64,000 nt of DNA from FEB-25 sp963726315 (GTDB lineage Bacteria; Chloroflexota; Anaerolineae; Anaerolineales; UBA4823): NCBI GenBank assembly GCA_963726315.1, contig CAVSBZ010000004.1, forward strand, positions 1 to 64,000, in the 5' to 3' direction. Positions 9,080-17,643 of the stretch are shown one piece after another (positions within the stretch are counted from its first letter, which is position 1; each line of letters begins with the position of its first letter). The notes below the pieces were generated by a model. It was given only the letters and a program-made list of their open reading frames with translations. It did not search any database and had not been told where the DNA came from. The translations under genes and the position numbers were made by a program.

Positions 9080-9505
9080 GTGTCAAAAACACCAATTAAA
9101 TACAAAAGCATCCACAGGATTAATTTCTCAGATTTAGACCCGTATAACCATATGCACACGGCGCTCTATTCAGCTTATTTCGTAGATCACCGGATGAACG
9201 GTTTGCGTGAACATCTCGGATGGAATCAGCAGGTTTTAGCCAAGTTACCTTTCATGATCTGGGTCAGGAGAATGGAGATAGATTTCCTCCGGCCTGTCGT
9301 TGGAGATCGAGAGATCACTATTACATCCTTCGTGCGTGAATTTCGGGGTTCAGATGCACACATCGAGTGTAGCATGGTCGATGAGAAAGGAACTGTTGTT
9401 TCACACTGCCTGATGATTGTGTCATATGTCAATAAAAGCAACAATCGAGCTGCTGACTGGCCTGCTGAGACGATGGATTTGTTCTTCGAAGCAAATGCGG
9501 TGTAA
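9080..9505 (+). CDS. Hotdog-fold acyl-CoA thioesterase (4HBT family)
   Basis: Predicted cytoplasmic thioesterase of 141 residues, the usual size of the YbgC/4-hydroxybenzoyl-CoA thioesterase group. The N-terminal motif NFSDLDPYNHMHTALYSAYF matches the family pattern D-x-D-x-x-x-H-(V/M)-x-N...Y, with the conserved Asp expected to act in hydrolysis. The central VRRMEIDFLRPVVGDREI strand and the later CLMIVSYV strand also fit. The start is GTG at 9080 with GCGGGG about 5 bases upstream; an ATG two bases earlier is out of frame. It stands alone, so the substrate acyl group cannot be inferred. Confidence 0.75.
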   Translation: MSKTPIKYKSIHRINFSDLDPYNHMHTALYSAYFVDHRMNGLREHLGWNQQVLAKLPFMIWVRRMEIDFLRPVVGDREITITSFVREFRGSDAHIECSMVDEKGTVVSHCLMIVSYVNKSNNRAADWPAETMDLFFEANAV

Positions 9506-9812
9506 ACTAGTTTTCCGGTTGGATACTTCAAGTGCAGCTATCAGAAAAGTATTTGGGGAAAATATTCAATCAGTAAGATGCTTCTTAATATTGTAGGTAC
9601 ACGGTAGAATCCTGTAAGTGTGCTTCCCCCATTATCATCTTGCTACCTCAGCACAATAAAACCTTTTGATGATAATACGAGCGGCACTCAGATTACGGAA
9701 CGAGTGTGGATTTTGCAGACAACTTAACCCAAACATATGAGCTATCGTTTATCTCCTTAACAAACATTATATATTCAGCAGTTTACACTTGTGACTTCAG
9801 AAGGAGCATAAG
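9506..9812. other. Gene-free stretch before the Cys-rich small protein
   Basis: No coding frame is supported. A perfect 9-base inverted repeat (ATTATCATC at 9631-9639 and GATGATAAT at 9668-9676, 28-base loop) is the only structure seen. It has no T tract, so it is not called a terminator. Confidence 0.35.
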
Positions 9813-10046
9813 ATGGAAGATATGATTATTAAACTCAAGGGGGCGAATATGGATATTGATTTAGCTACACCAACCAGCGCGATTTCATGGCATCAAGACG
9901 GATGCCCCTGGAATAAGATCGAAAATTCGAATGAACATAAGTGTGCCGTAAAAAACGTATCCATATGCCGTTACTTCTGTGGTGTCGAATACATTGACAC
10001 ACTTTTATGCTGCTATCCCAATCTTAATCCCCTCCAGGGTGAGTAA
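9813..10046 (+). CDS. Cys-rich small protein of unknown function
   Basis: A 77-residue protein with a strong ribosome-binding site (AGAAGGAG, 6 bases before ATG), which makes it a likely real gene. The C-terminal half carries six Cys (31, 44, 52, 56, 66, 67) in the pattern C-x12-C-x7-C-x3-C-x9-C-C, with CPWN, HKCAVKN, ICRYFCG and LCCYP segments and His27 and His42 nearby. No signal peptide is visible, so a cytoplasmic metal-binding or redox fold is more likely than a disulfide-bonded secreted one. No family is recognised with confidence. It stands alone, with gene-free DNA on both sides. Confidence 0.65.
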   Translation: MEDMIIKLKGANMDIDLATPTSAISWHQDGCPWNKIENSNEHKCAVKNVSICRYFCGVEYIDTLLCCYPNLNPLQGE

Positions 10047-10263
10047 CAGTATTCGATGGATGCATAAGGCAAGCCTAACAGGTTAATGAGGTACTTTTAG
10101 CCAGGACCAGAATAATTAGGTCAATAAACATGTTTATGTATCCTTTTCTAAAGGGTCAATTCCTCTTCTAGATAATCGCTTACAGATTGATCAATAACTT
10201 AGGGACTAAATCATAGGACCGATCTACGATAAATCAATGTTTCTGGATAAATGTTGGTGACAA

Positions 10264-10824
10264 ATGTTGACTGAAGATTACATCATGCGTATGATCAACC
10301 AGGCGCTTTCGGTTCTCCTCATCGCCCTTGGGCTCAAGCGAAACGGACAATACAAGGAGGCTCTACAAACGTTTGACCAGGCACTCGAGAGCTTGCTCGG
10401 TCTAAATGCCCACCTGGTCAAACAGCTCGATGACAACACGGTTCTTGAGATGCTCACCTTCCTCGGAAAACTCGATATAGATCGGTTGCTAATCCTGGCA
10501 GACATCTATCGTGAGGAAGCCGAAGTGTACGCCTTACAAGAACAGGCTGAAAGCTGGCACTTCGCTGCTCAGCGAAGCCTACGATTTTTTCTTGAAGTAG
10601 TGCTGGCAAGCGATGTCGACCCTAATCTCGAATTGATTCAAAATATTGAACCAATGCGTATTAAACTCAATCCATCGTCTCTACTTGTCGAAACCCGATT
10701 GGCATTAATGGATTACCTTGATCGCCTGATCAGCACAAGTGATGACTTCTTGGCTTCCACTGGTCTCACTCGCAAAGACCTACAGGATGCCTATTCTGTT
10801 ATTAATAGCACAAATCTTCTTTAA
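10264..10824 (+). CDS. TPR-like helical protein, probably DUF6483 family
   Basis: A 186-residue, all-helical cytoplasmic protein. It opens with EDYIMRMINQA...LLIALGLKRNGQYKEALQ, followed by repeating helices with TPR-like spacing (YKEALQTFDQALESLLGL) and the segment LDIDRLLILADIYREEAEVY. This arrangement matches what I recall of DUF6483 proteins (D-Y-I-x-R-M-I at the start, a short TPR-like core), which are common in Chloroflexota and Firmicutes; the assignment is from memory. No catalytic residues can be pointed out. It stands alone between gene-poor stretches, so function is unknown. Confidence 0.65.
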   Translation: MLTEDYIMRMINQALSVLLIALGLKRNGQYKEALQTFDQALESLLGLNAHLVKQLDDNTVLEMLTFLGKLDIDRLLILADIYREEAEVYALQEQAESWHFAAQRSLRFFLEVVLASDVDPNLELIQNIEPMRIKLNPSSLLVETRLALMDYLDRLISTSDDFLASTGLTRKDLQDAYSVINSTNLL

Positions 10825-11096
10825 TCCTCCAAAAAATACTCCCCAAATTCCATTCCGCCCATACTTTCTGATTTATGCACCATCATATTGAGAAATATCT
10901 CTAACCCAAGTCGAATTCCTCAATAAATAGTAATAATGGCACAAATGTGCCTGTTTGATGGGCGGAATCTACCCGCATGGTGGAATAAATAAATGGTCCA
11001 TTTGATGTCGTTTTCATACCTATTTCAACGATGTGGGACTAATGATTTTCTAATATATTTAACAATAGATATCAAGGCTAAGGTAGGTAAACTACT

Positions 11097-11453
11097 ATGA
11101 TAAAAGATTATCAAGGTGTGGTGTGGAACCTTATGAACATAACTCCGGATAGACGAATTAAACCACGCGTATGTTGTGATTACCCGGTAATCATCGAGGG
11201 ATATGATGATGCAGGAATTAAATACAACGAAAATGCCATATTAGCCAATCTGAGTGCAAGTGGATTGTTTATGAAGGCAAATCGGAAAATAAAAAATGGT
11301 TCAAAACTATCTGTAACCATTCTTCTAACCAGCGAATTAATCGATCCTGACACTCCTAAATTAGCTACAAACGGAATCGTTGTACGAACAGAACCTCAAG
11401 GCGACGGATCTTGTGGTGTTGCGATTAAGTTCAATAATTACAGATTTCTATAG
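11097..11453 (+). CDS. PilZ-domain protein, possible cyclic-di-GMP receptor
   Basis: A 118-residue single-domain protein. The N-terminal DRRIKPRV supplies the RxxxR motif and NLSASGLF supplies the (D/N)xSxxG motif, the two hallmarks of cyclic-di-GMP-binding PilZ domains; the later beta strands (SVTILL, GIVVRTEP, GVAIKFNNY) complete the barrel. AAGGTAGG lies about 10 bases before the ATG. It lies 0.6 kb upstream of the polysaccharide locus. A role in c-di-GMP control of exopolysaccharide is a natural guess but has no direct support here. No cyclase or phosphodiesterase is in the window. Confidence 0.75.
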   Translation: MIKDYQGVVWNLMNITPDRRIKPRVCCDYPVIIEGYDDAGIKYNENAILANLSASGLFMKANRKIKNGSKLSVTILLTSELIDPDTPKLATNGIVVRTEPQGDGSCGVAIKFNNYRFL

Positions 11454-11530
11454 CTGTTTTTGGATTTACCAATGGTGAGTAATGCATTAGAAAAGAACAT
11501 AGAATAAATAGTTCGTTGTTTCGGGAACCA

Positions 11531-11728
11531 GGGGAAGAGCAGATTATTTTTTTAGACCGATCTGCAATTCCGATCTCGCTGCAAGGTTAATGCAAATCAC
11601 CTCAACAATTACAGATGGATGACGTTCTGAAAAGAACAAAATCCAGTTGGCTTCCATAATCCCCATTTTACGCCGATCAATTTTTTTGTTGTCGGAAGGG
11701 CGGAGCATGGATAATGACTATTAACCAA
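11531..11728. repeat. Duplicated intergenic element, copy 1
   Basis: A block of about 195 bases whose ends recur at 11864-12058. The left end is GGGAAGAGCAGAT followed by a TCTGC-ATTCC about 20 bases on. The right end is GTCGGAA, GGCGGAGC, TGGATAATGA. The distance from GGGAAG to GTCGGAA is 159 bases here and 158 in copy 2. GCAGAT and ATCTGC in the left end can pair as a hairpin. The middle has diverged. It has no coding frame; a structured RNA leader or a small mobile repeat is possible. Confidence 0.5.
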
Positions 11729-11863
11729 AATGAGCGATATAGTTGGATAGAAATGGGATTGTGATCAAATATCAGAACAATCGATCAAAAAGATTTATCA
11801 GTTCTGTAAGGCAAAACATAACGCAAATCGACTATTATTCTATCCATTGCTAATTATTTATCA

Positions 11864-12058
11864 AGGGAAGAGCAGATGACTACTTACTTTAGTGCTCTGC
11901 GATTCCAGAACCACAGCAGTATCAATTTTTACGTGATAGATCATTCCAAGTATGGGATAGAGCCTGTTCAGGGAATTACCCAGACCGTAAAATGTTTGAC
12001 CATCCGCCAAAAAAACCAACATGTCGGAATGGCGGAGCGTGGATGATGAATAACAAAT
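11864..12058. repeat. Duplicated intergenic element, copy 2
   Basis: Second copy of the element at 11531-11728, in tandem with a period of about 332 bases. Shared ends are GGGAAGAGCAGAT, CTCTGC-ATTCC, GTCGGAA, GGCGGAGC and TGGATGATGA. In this copy GAGCA can pair with TGCTC in the left end, and TCCGCC with GGCGGA in the right end. It ends about 10 bases before the start codon of the first gene of the polysaccharide locus, a position suited to a regulatory leader. Confidence 0.5.
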
Positions 12059-12068
12059 ATAGCAATCG

Positions 12069-12842
12069 ATGACCGAGAATAAAAACTACACAAAAATGAA
12101 TAGCCCGGTTAACCTGTACTTAAACCGGCAGGCAAGCAGCCTACCTCATTACGTACTGGAGCAATTACTCTACTTAATGACAGGCTGGATTCCAACCATA
12201 ATAGGGATAGGAATCCGTGGGATTCTCTACCGCTTGATTTTGAAGATGAATGGCTGGGCAGCAATCGAGAATGGTGTGCGGCTGCGCTATGCAAGCAATA
12301 TCACCTTACAACATGGAGCATACCTTGATTATGGATCTTACTTGCACGCCTGCCCGGGAGGTATCGAGATTGGACCTGGCACGATTGTGATGCATGGTGC
12401 TGTGTTGCATGTTTATAACTTTCGAAATCTACAGGGTGCATTCATCCGCATTGGCCAGGATAGCCTGGTGGGAGAATTTACAGTCATCCGCGGACAGGGT
12501 GGGGTGACGATCGGCGACCGTGTTTATACATCACCATTGACCCAAATAATTGCTGTGAACCACGTATTTGACAATCCGGAAATACCTTTCGTAGAACAGG
12601 GGATTACCGCCCAAGGAATCGTTATCGAAGATGACGTCTGGATCGGCTCGGGAGCGATCATTACGGATGGTGTCCACATTGGGAAAGGCGCCGTGGTAGC
12701 TGCCGGAGCCGTAGTTGTCGATAATGTTCCAGCTCACACTATTGTCGGCGGAGTGCCGGCACGAATAATACGGGAAATCACTACTGAGGAAATCCGGGAT
12801 CATTCAACCATCTTTTATTCGCCCGAATGGGTTCAGTCCTAG
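12069..12842 (+). CDS. Left-handed beta-helix acyltransferase (WcaF/maltose acetyltransferase type)
   Basis: Predicted cytoplasmic O- or N-acyltransferase of 257 residues that decorates a sugar of the surface glycan. From about residue 70 the chain shows hexapeptide repeats ([LIV]-G-x4), and the C-terminal part has the classical EDDVWIGSGAIITDGVHIGKGAVVAAGAVV...VPAHTIVGGVPAR pattern split by a flexible loop. His160, in VNHVF, is a candidate catalytic residue. The N-terminal 60 residues contain a hydrophobic segment (TGWIPTIIGIGIRGILY) that may touch the membrane. The next gene starts 9 bases after its stop, so it opens an operon with the GT2 and radical SAM genes. Confidence 0.82.
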   Translation: MTENKNYTKMNSPVNLYLNRQASSLPHYVLEQLLYLMTGWIPTIIGIGIRGILYRLILKMNGWAAIENGVRLRYASNITLQHGAYLDYGSYLHACPGGIEIGPGTIVMHGAVLHVYNFRNLQGAFIRIGQDSLVGEFTVIRGQGGVTIGDRVYTSPLTQIIAVNHVFDNPEIPFVEQGITAQGIVIEDDVWIGSGAIITDGVHIGKGAVVAAGAVVVDNVPAHTIVGGVPARIIREITTEEIRDHSTIFYSPEWVQS

Positions 12843-12851
12843 AAAGAGTCT

Positions 12852-14057
12852 ATGACCACTTTATCGATTGTAATTCCTGCATATAACGAAGAGAGAGGTA
12901 TCGCGGATATCATTTTTAGGGTGCTAGGTGTAAAAGACGACTTAGCTAAAACTGGTGTAGGTTTGGAAGAATTGCTGGTCGTTGATGATGCATCTCGTGA
13001 CCGTACTGCCCAAATCGCCGAGGATATTGCGCTGGAGAATCCATTGCTTCGGGTCATTCGGCATAGTAAAAATCGGGGTTATGGTGGCGCACTAAAAACA
13101 GGTTTCTCTCAAGCAAAGGGAGATTTAGTGGGTTTTCTGGATGCTGATGGAACCTATCCACCAGAATATTTTCCGCACCTATGTCAGAAAGCTTTGGAAG
13201 GGGCTGATCTGGTGGTGGGATCCCGCATGGCGGGCTCAGATAGCCAAATGCCAGCAACCAGGCGTGTAGGTAACCTGTTCTTTGCAAATCTATTGACCAT
13301 TTTAGGAAGGCAGCGTGTAACCGATAGTGCCAGTGGTATGCGTATCTTTTCGCGCGACATCCTGGAGCAAATCTACCCACTGCCAAATGGATTGAATCTC
13401 ACTCCAGTCATGAGTACCCGAGCTCTGCATGAAAGCCTGCGTGTCGCTGAAGTGCCTATACCTTACAGCGAACGGGTTGGGCGATCCAAGCTGAACGTCG
13501 TTCGCGATGGGACGGTATTCCTGCAGTCTATGGTCTGGACGGTGTTGTGTTACAACCCGGTTAGGATTTTGGGGATACTTGGCCTCATCGGGATGTTAAC
13601 TGCTGCCTTGGTGGGTTTAGGTTTAGTCGCTGCACGTCTGAGTGGAATAACTACATTAAATCCATGGTTTACGGCAGCACTTTTCTTAGCCCTGGTTGCT
13701 GGGACAACCGGTGTCAGCCTCTTTACTCTTGGGGCTACCTTCAATTACCTGGTATCCATTTCTTACAAACGACCTATCCATCAAGGATTATTCGGCAAAC
13801 CCATCTTTAAAACATCTTTAGATCACCACTTCGGTTGGATGGGTCTTGTATCGCTTCTACTCGGTGTGCTCCTGGCAATTTCCGTCTTACTCCAGGGTTG
13901 GGAGCTTGCCCGCTTATGGCTTTACCTGCTTGGAAGCGCTATGTTGGTACTTATTGGAGTCCAGCTGGCTATCTCGTGGCTACTGATGAGAGTACTTGAA
14001 GAATTAGGTCAGCGTGAGATGCAAGTATTAAACGACAAAGGTAATGGTAATGGATAA
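12852..14057 (+). CDS. GT2 glycosyltransferase with C-terminal membrane segments (dolichol-phosphate-mannose-synthase-like)
   Basis: Family 2 glycosyltransferase of 401 residues. It shows SIVIPAYNEERGI at the start, the nucleotide-binding VVDDAS (43-48), NRGYGGALKTGF, and the metal-binding FLDADGTYPPEY (DADG at 97-100). From about residue 230 come four hydrophobic helices, so the enzyme is membrane anchored and probably transfers a sugar to or from a polyprenyl phosphate. GAAAGAG lies 5-6 bases before the ATG. Its end overlaps the following radical SAM gene by 14 bases, indicating coupled translation. Confidence 0.85.
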   Translation: MTTLSIVIPAYNEERGIADIIFRVLGVKDDLAKTGVGLEELLVVDDASRDRTAQIAEDIALENPLLRVIRHSKNRGYGGALKTGFSQAKGDLVGFLDADGTYPPEYFPHLCQKALEGADLVVGSRMAGSDSQMPATRRVGNLFFANLLTILGRQRVTDSASGMRIFSRDILEQIYPLPNGLNLTPVMSTRALHESLRVAEVPIPYSERVGRSKLNVVRDGTVFLQSMVWTVLCYNPVRILGILGLIGMLTAALVGLGLVAARLSGITTLNPWFTAALFLALVAGTTGVSLFTLGATFNYLVSISYKRPIHQGLFGKPIFKTSLDHHFGWMGLVSLLLGVLLAISVLLQGWELARLWLYLLGSAMLVLIGVQLAISWLLMRVLEELGQREMQVLNDKGNGNG

Positions 14058-15765
14058 GAATCTCGGGACAAGAAGAATACCTGCAGTATCAACCGCAAAG
14101 TTTCCTTCGGCGGATGCTGTAGTCTCCTTGCGAGCTGCGGCTCGGTTACGGGAAAGTAAATTGGATGTCTTACTTGTCAATCCACCGGCACCAGATGGTG
14201 GCATTTGGATTCGTTCACAGCATAGGGTAGGACGGCGCAGCCGAGAAAATATGATCTGGCCTCAGGTCAGCCTGGCGCAGCTCGCGGCGTTACTATCTCC
14301 CGACTATTCGATTGAAATTGTGGATGCCATTGCTTTGCGTATGAGCTGGGAAAAATTTACAAGTTTGCTACGCGATCGCCAACCGCGTTATTTTCTGACA
14401 CAGATCGCTGCTCCCACACTCACCAATGATCTGTACGGAGTTTTCTTGGCGAAAAGCCTGAGAGCCGTAACGATTGGTTTTGGAACACATGTAACCCCGA
14501 TGGGAGCAGAAACACTGCGCGCATTTCCAGCTCTTGATTTTGTGCTCCGCGGTGAGCCTGAGGCAATTCTACGTGAGCTCATCGATACCTTTGAAACGAC
14601 CAGGGGAAGATGGGTTGTACAGGAAAATAATCACCTGTACGATCCGGAAAAACTGGTGGAGCCTGAAGCACACGCCCGGATGTGGAAAATCTGGACCAGC
14701 ACATCAGCAGACTGGCACCCAGCCTGGAGCGTTCAGGATGGTAAAGCACCGGTTGGTGATACCCCAAAGGAATTCTCCACCCCGCCCGACAATCAGCTGG
14801 GTTCGATCCAAGGTTTAGGTTGGCGCAGGCAGGGTGAGATTGTATTCAATCAGGACCGCCCATTTATCCAATCACTGGATGATCTGCCCATCCCCTTGCA
14901 TCACCTACTGCCGTTTGACTGCTACCGGGCACCATTAGTAAAAGGTCCCTATACATTCATTGTGACCGGTAGAGGATGCCCGGCAGGCTGTAAGTTCTGC
15001 ATCAAGCACGTCAACTACCAATATTCGGTACGTCTACGCTCACCGGATAAATTAGTTGAGGAAATGGCTGTGCTTTCAAATCTTGGAATCCATCACGTCC
15101 AAATGTACGCTGACCTATTCACAGTGAATCGTGACCATGTAATGGAGCTTTGCCAGCTCATCCAAGAGAGCAAGCTTAATATGACCTGGACCTGTAACAG
15201 CCGGGTGGATTTCGTTGACCAGGAGATGCTCCGTACGATGGCAAAAGCCGGATGTATGCTGATCGCCTGGGGAATTGAAAGCGCTAACGAAACAGTTCTG
15301 AAGAAAGCGCACAAAGGCTACCGGTTGGAACAGGCAGGTCAGGCACTCACCTGGTCAAAGCAGGCCGGAATTATGAACTGGGGCTACTTCATCATAGGCC
15401 TGCCAGGCGAGACTGTTGAGAGTATCCAACAGACGATTCAACTTTCAAAGAAGCTCCCGCTGGATATCGCCTTGTTCCATGTCGCTGCGCCGTATCCCGG
15501 CACTCCTTTTTTCTTTGAAGTAGTCGAGAACGGGTGGTTTCGACCGGGAACAAACTGGGAAGAAGTCGATATGGATGCAGGCACGGTCCTTGATTATCCT
15601 GGATTAAAAGCAGAAGAATTATTATATTGGCAGCGCAGGGCTTTCCGAGAATGGGCGCTTCGACCTGGTCCAATGTTAACCTACCTGAAAAGTATGAATA
15701 CCCGCCAAGGCTTAAAAAGCGCACTCAATATTGGCTTACAAACGCTCGGTTGGCTGCGGGGATAA
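14044..15765 (+). CDS. B12-binding-domain radical SAM protein
   Basis: A 573-residue protein with an N-terminal cobalamin-binding-like Rossmann domain (LDVLLVNPPAPDGG, then VSLAQLAALL, FGTHVTPMGAE and VLRGEPE) and a radical SAM domain whose CPAGCKFC motif holds the three cluster-binding Cys (312, 316, 319). The layout is that of the class B methyltransferase/BchE-like group, which methylates or cyclises unactivated carbons using SAM and cobalamin. The first codon could also be the ATG two codons later. It overlaps the preceding GT2 gene. Its position in a glycan locus hints at a modified sugar or lipid carrier, but the substrate cannot be named. Confidence 0.85.
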   Translation: MVMDKNLGTRRIPAVSTAKFPSADAVVSLRAAARLRESKLDVLLVNPPAPDGGIWIRSQHRVGRRSRENMIWPQVSLAQLAALLSPDYSIEIVDAIALRMSWEKFTSLLRDRQPRYFLTQIAAPTLTNDLYGVFLAKSLRAVTIGFGTHVTPMGAETLRAFPALDFVLRGEPEAILRELIDTFETTRGRWVVQENNHLYDPEKLVEPEAHARMWKIWTSTSADWHPAWSVQDGKAPVGDTPKEFSTPPDNQLGSIQGLGWRRQGEIVFNQDRPFIQSLDDLPIPLHHLLPFDCYRAPLVKGPYTFIVTGRGCPAGCKFCIKHVNYQYSVRLRSPDKLVEEMAVLSNLGIHHVQMYADLFTVNRDHVMELCQLIQESKLNMTWTCNSRVDFVDQEMLRTMAKAGCMLIAWGIESANETVLKKAHKGYRLEQAGQALTWSKQAGIMNWGYFIIGLPGETVESIQQTIQLSKKLPLDIALFHVAAPYPGTPFFFEVVENGWFRPGTNWEEVDMDAGTVLDYPGLKAEELLYWQRRAFREWALRPGPMLTYLKSMNTRQGLKSALNIGLQTLGWLRG

Positions 15766-15840
15766 CTCAATAATGAATAAAAAATTACAACAAACGAGAT
15801 ATCAATCCAATCAATAATGTAAATCAGAGTGGGAGTGTAA

Positions 15841-16122
15841 ATGAAAAAGCACCAGGGGAACTTGCAAGTCGAACAGGCGATCAATAGAGTTTGTAAATTA
15901 GTTATTTCCGCTGCAGGGCAATATTTTGTTACACCGAATCAGGCAATTATCGCAAATGTCAGTAGGCTCGACTTATCAGGATGGATTTTCATTTCTCACC
16001 ACCATGTTGACAACGCTCGGCGAAATTTCAGTATAAACAACTTATTCGGATTGACCAACGGATGCGATGGAGATACTCACCAAAGGGGATGTCGATGGGG
16101 AGAATTGGTTGGGGTAGAATGA
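15841..16122 (+). CDS. Doubtful small ORF before the sugar-phosphate transferase
   Basis: A 93-codon frame preceded by GGGAG 6 bases before ATG. The sequence has no recognisable domain, signal peptide or helix, and its last part overlaps the start of the next gene in another frame. The stretch 15766-16094 would otherwise be a leader or promoter region. It is listed only because of the ribosome-binding site. Confidence 0.2.
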   Translation: MKKHQGNLQVEQAINRVCKLVISAAGQYFVTPNQAIIANVSRLDLSGWIFISHHHVDNARRNFSINNLFGLTNGCDGDTHQRGCRWGELVGVE

Positions 16123-17621
16123 GTGCCAGGGTAAAACCAGGAAATTTATTGGATATCTCCAGCGAGCGGCGGGGTAGAAGAACCAATCAGCTGGTTATTA
16201 AATGGCTGGAGTGGCGTGCCTTAATCCTCACACTCGTCATCAGTGACCTAATTCTCTACAGTCTCGCCTTTCGATTTGCTTATTGGGTTCGATACGAATC
16301 CACCTGGCCAATTACGCAATTCTGGGTTCGACCTGCGATTGATTATTCGAGCCTGAGCCTCCTCACGATCCCGGTGTTGCTTTCCATTTTTGCGATGGTT
16401 GGATTATACAAACGGAGCATCTTACTGGGTGGGACACGCGAGTATTCCCTGGTTTTTAGTGCCACGACCATCGCCATGTTTGTCAATATCTGTGTCGGAT
16501 TTCTATTTCCTGATGACTTGATCCTGGCTCGTGGTTGGGTAATCTTGACATGGTTCTTCTCATTTGTATTCATATCTACTGGTAGATTCCTGATCCGCCG
16601 AGTTGTTTATCGACTTCGTCAGGAAGGGCTTTACCAAAATACTGCTCTAATTATTGGCTCTAATACAGAAGCCAGCTTGGTTGGTGAACAATTATTCTCT
16701 GCAAAGAGCAGTGGTCTGAAGATCACTGGGTATATTAATTGCGGTGAATGTGATTCTGATATCCAGGAAAACTTCTCCTGTCTTGGACACTTGGATGATT
16801 TACATGACGTTATTCGTAAATACCAGATTACCGTAATTATTATCATCAGTAGTGCTTTATCTCGTAATCAGGTGCTCGAAATTTTCCGCAGGTATGGGAA
16901 TTCCAAGGATATCGACCTGAGGATGTCGACCGGTTTGTATGAGATTATTACCACCGGCTTGCAAGTGAAAGAGGATGGTATGGTTCCCTTGGTGGTGATC
17001 AATAATGCAAGACTTAAGGGAACTGATCAAGTCTTAAAAACCATTCTCGATTATGGTCTGGCGATACCAGCTGCAATCGTATTTTTTCCGTTTTTTCTTT
17101 TAATTGCCTTACTGATCAAGCTAGATTTAAAAGGACCGGCGATTTATCTACGAAGAGTGATGGGTGTTAATGGCAAACAGTTTAATGCATTTAAATTTCG
17201 GACTATGCGTACCGACGGTGATGAAATCCTTGCTGCTCATCCTGAGCTAATGGAAGAATATAAAAATTGCTTCAAAATCAAAGAAGATCCGCGCGTCACA
17301 AAACTAGGGAAATTTCTGAGAAAATCCAGTATCGACGAGCTCCCCCAGATATTCAATGTGATAAAAAATGAAATGTCTTTGGTTGGTCCGCGCATGATTT
17401 GCCCGGATGAGCTTGAAAAATATAATCAATGGGACATCAACCTGCTTACTGTAAAGCCCGGACTAACCGGACTTTGGCAAGTGAGGGGACGCTCAGACGT
17501 ATCTTATGAAGAAAGAGTTCGATTCGATATGTTCTATATTCGGAACTGGACGATCTGGATGGACCTTCAGATTATCCTTCAGACAATTCCTTCTGTGATT
17601 TTTCGTCGCGGCGCGTATTAA
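16095..17621 (+). CDS. Polyprenyl-phosphate sugar-1-phosphate transferase (WbaP/WcaJ/EpsE type), initiating enzyme
   Basis: Starts the glycan by moving a sugar-1-phosphate from a nucleotide sugar to undecaprenyl phosphate at the inner face of the membrane. Several hydrophobic helices and a CoA-binding-like domain (ALIIGSNTEASLV) precede the catalytic bacterial sugar transferase domain, which shows KFRTM, DPRVTKLGKFLRKSSIDELPQ, NEMSLVGPRM and KPGLTGLWQV. The start is chosen at 16095 because AAAGGGG lies 6 bases upstream; 16119 is also possible, and the longest frame opens at 16062. The product is about 508 residues, normal for this family. The heptose kinase gene follows within 25 bases. Confidence 0.88.
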   Translation: MGRIGWGRMSARVKPGNLLDISSERRGRRTNQLVIKWLEWRALILTLVISDLILYSLAFRFAYWVRYESTWPITQFWVRPAIDYSSLSLLTIPVLLSIFAMVGLYKRSILLGGTREYSLVFSATTIAMFVNICVGFLFPDDLILARGWVILTWFFSFVFISTGRFLIRRVVYRLRQEGLYQNTALIIGSNTEASLVGEQLFSAKSSGLKITGYINCGECDSDIQENFSCLGHLDDLHDVIRKYQITVIIIISSALSRNQVLEIFRRYGNSKDIDLRMSTGLYEIITTGLQVKEDGMVPLVVINNARLKGTDQVLKTILDYGLAIPAAIVFFPFFLLIALLIKLDLKGPAIYLRRVMGVNGKQFNAFKFRTMRTDGDEILAAHPELMEEYKNCFKIKEDPRVTKLGKFLRKSSIDELPQIFNVIKNEMSLVGPRMICPDELEKYNQWDINLLTVKPGLTGLWQVRGRSDVSYEERVRFDMFYIRNWTIWMDLQIILQTIPSVIFRRGAY

Positions 17622-17643
17622 TAAAGATAGGATTATTGATTCT

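Noticed and set aside
9631..9676. 9-base inverted repeat as a terminator of the thioesterase gene
   Set aside because: A 28-base loop and no T tract after it.
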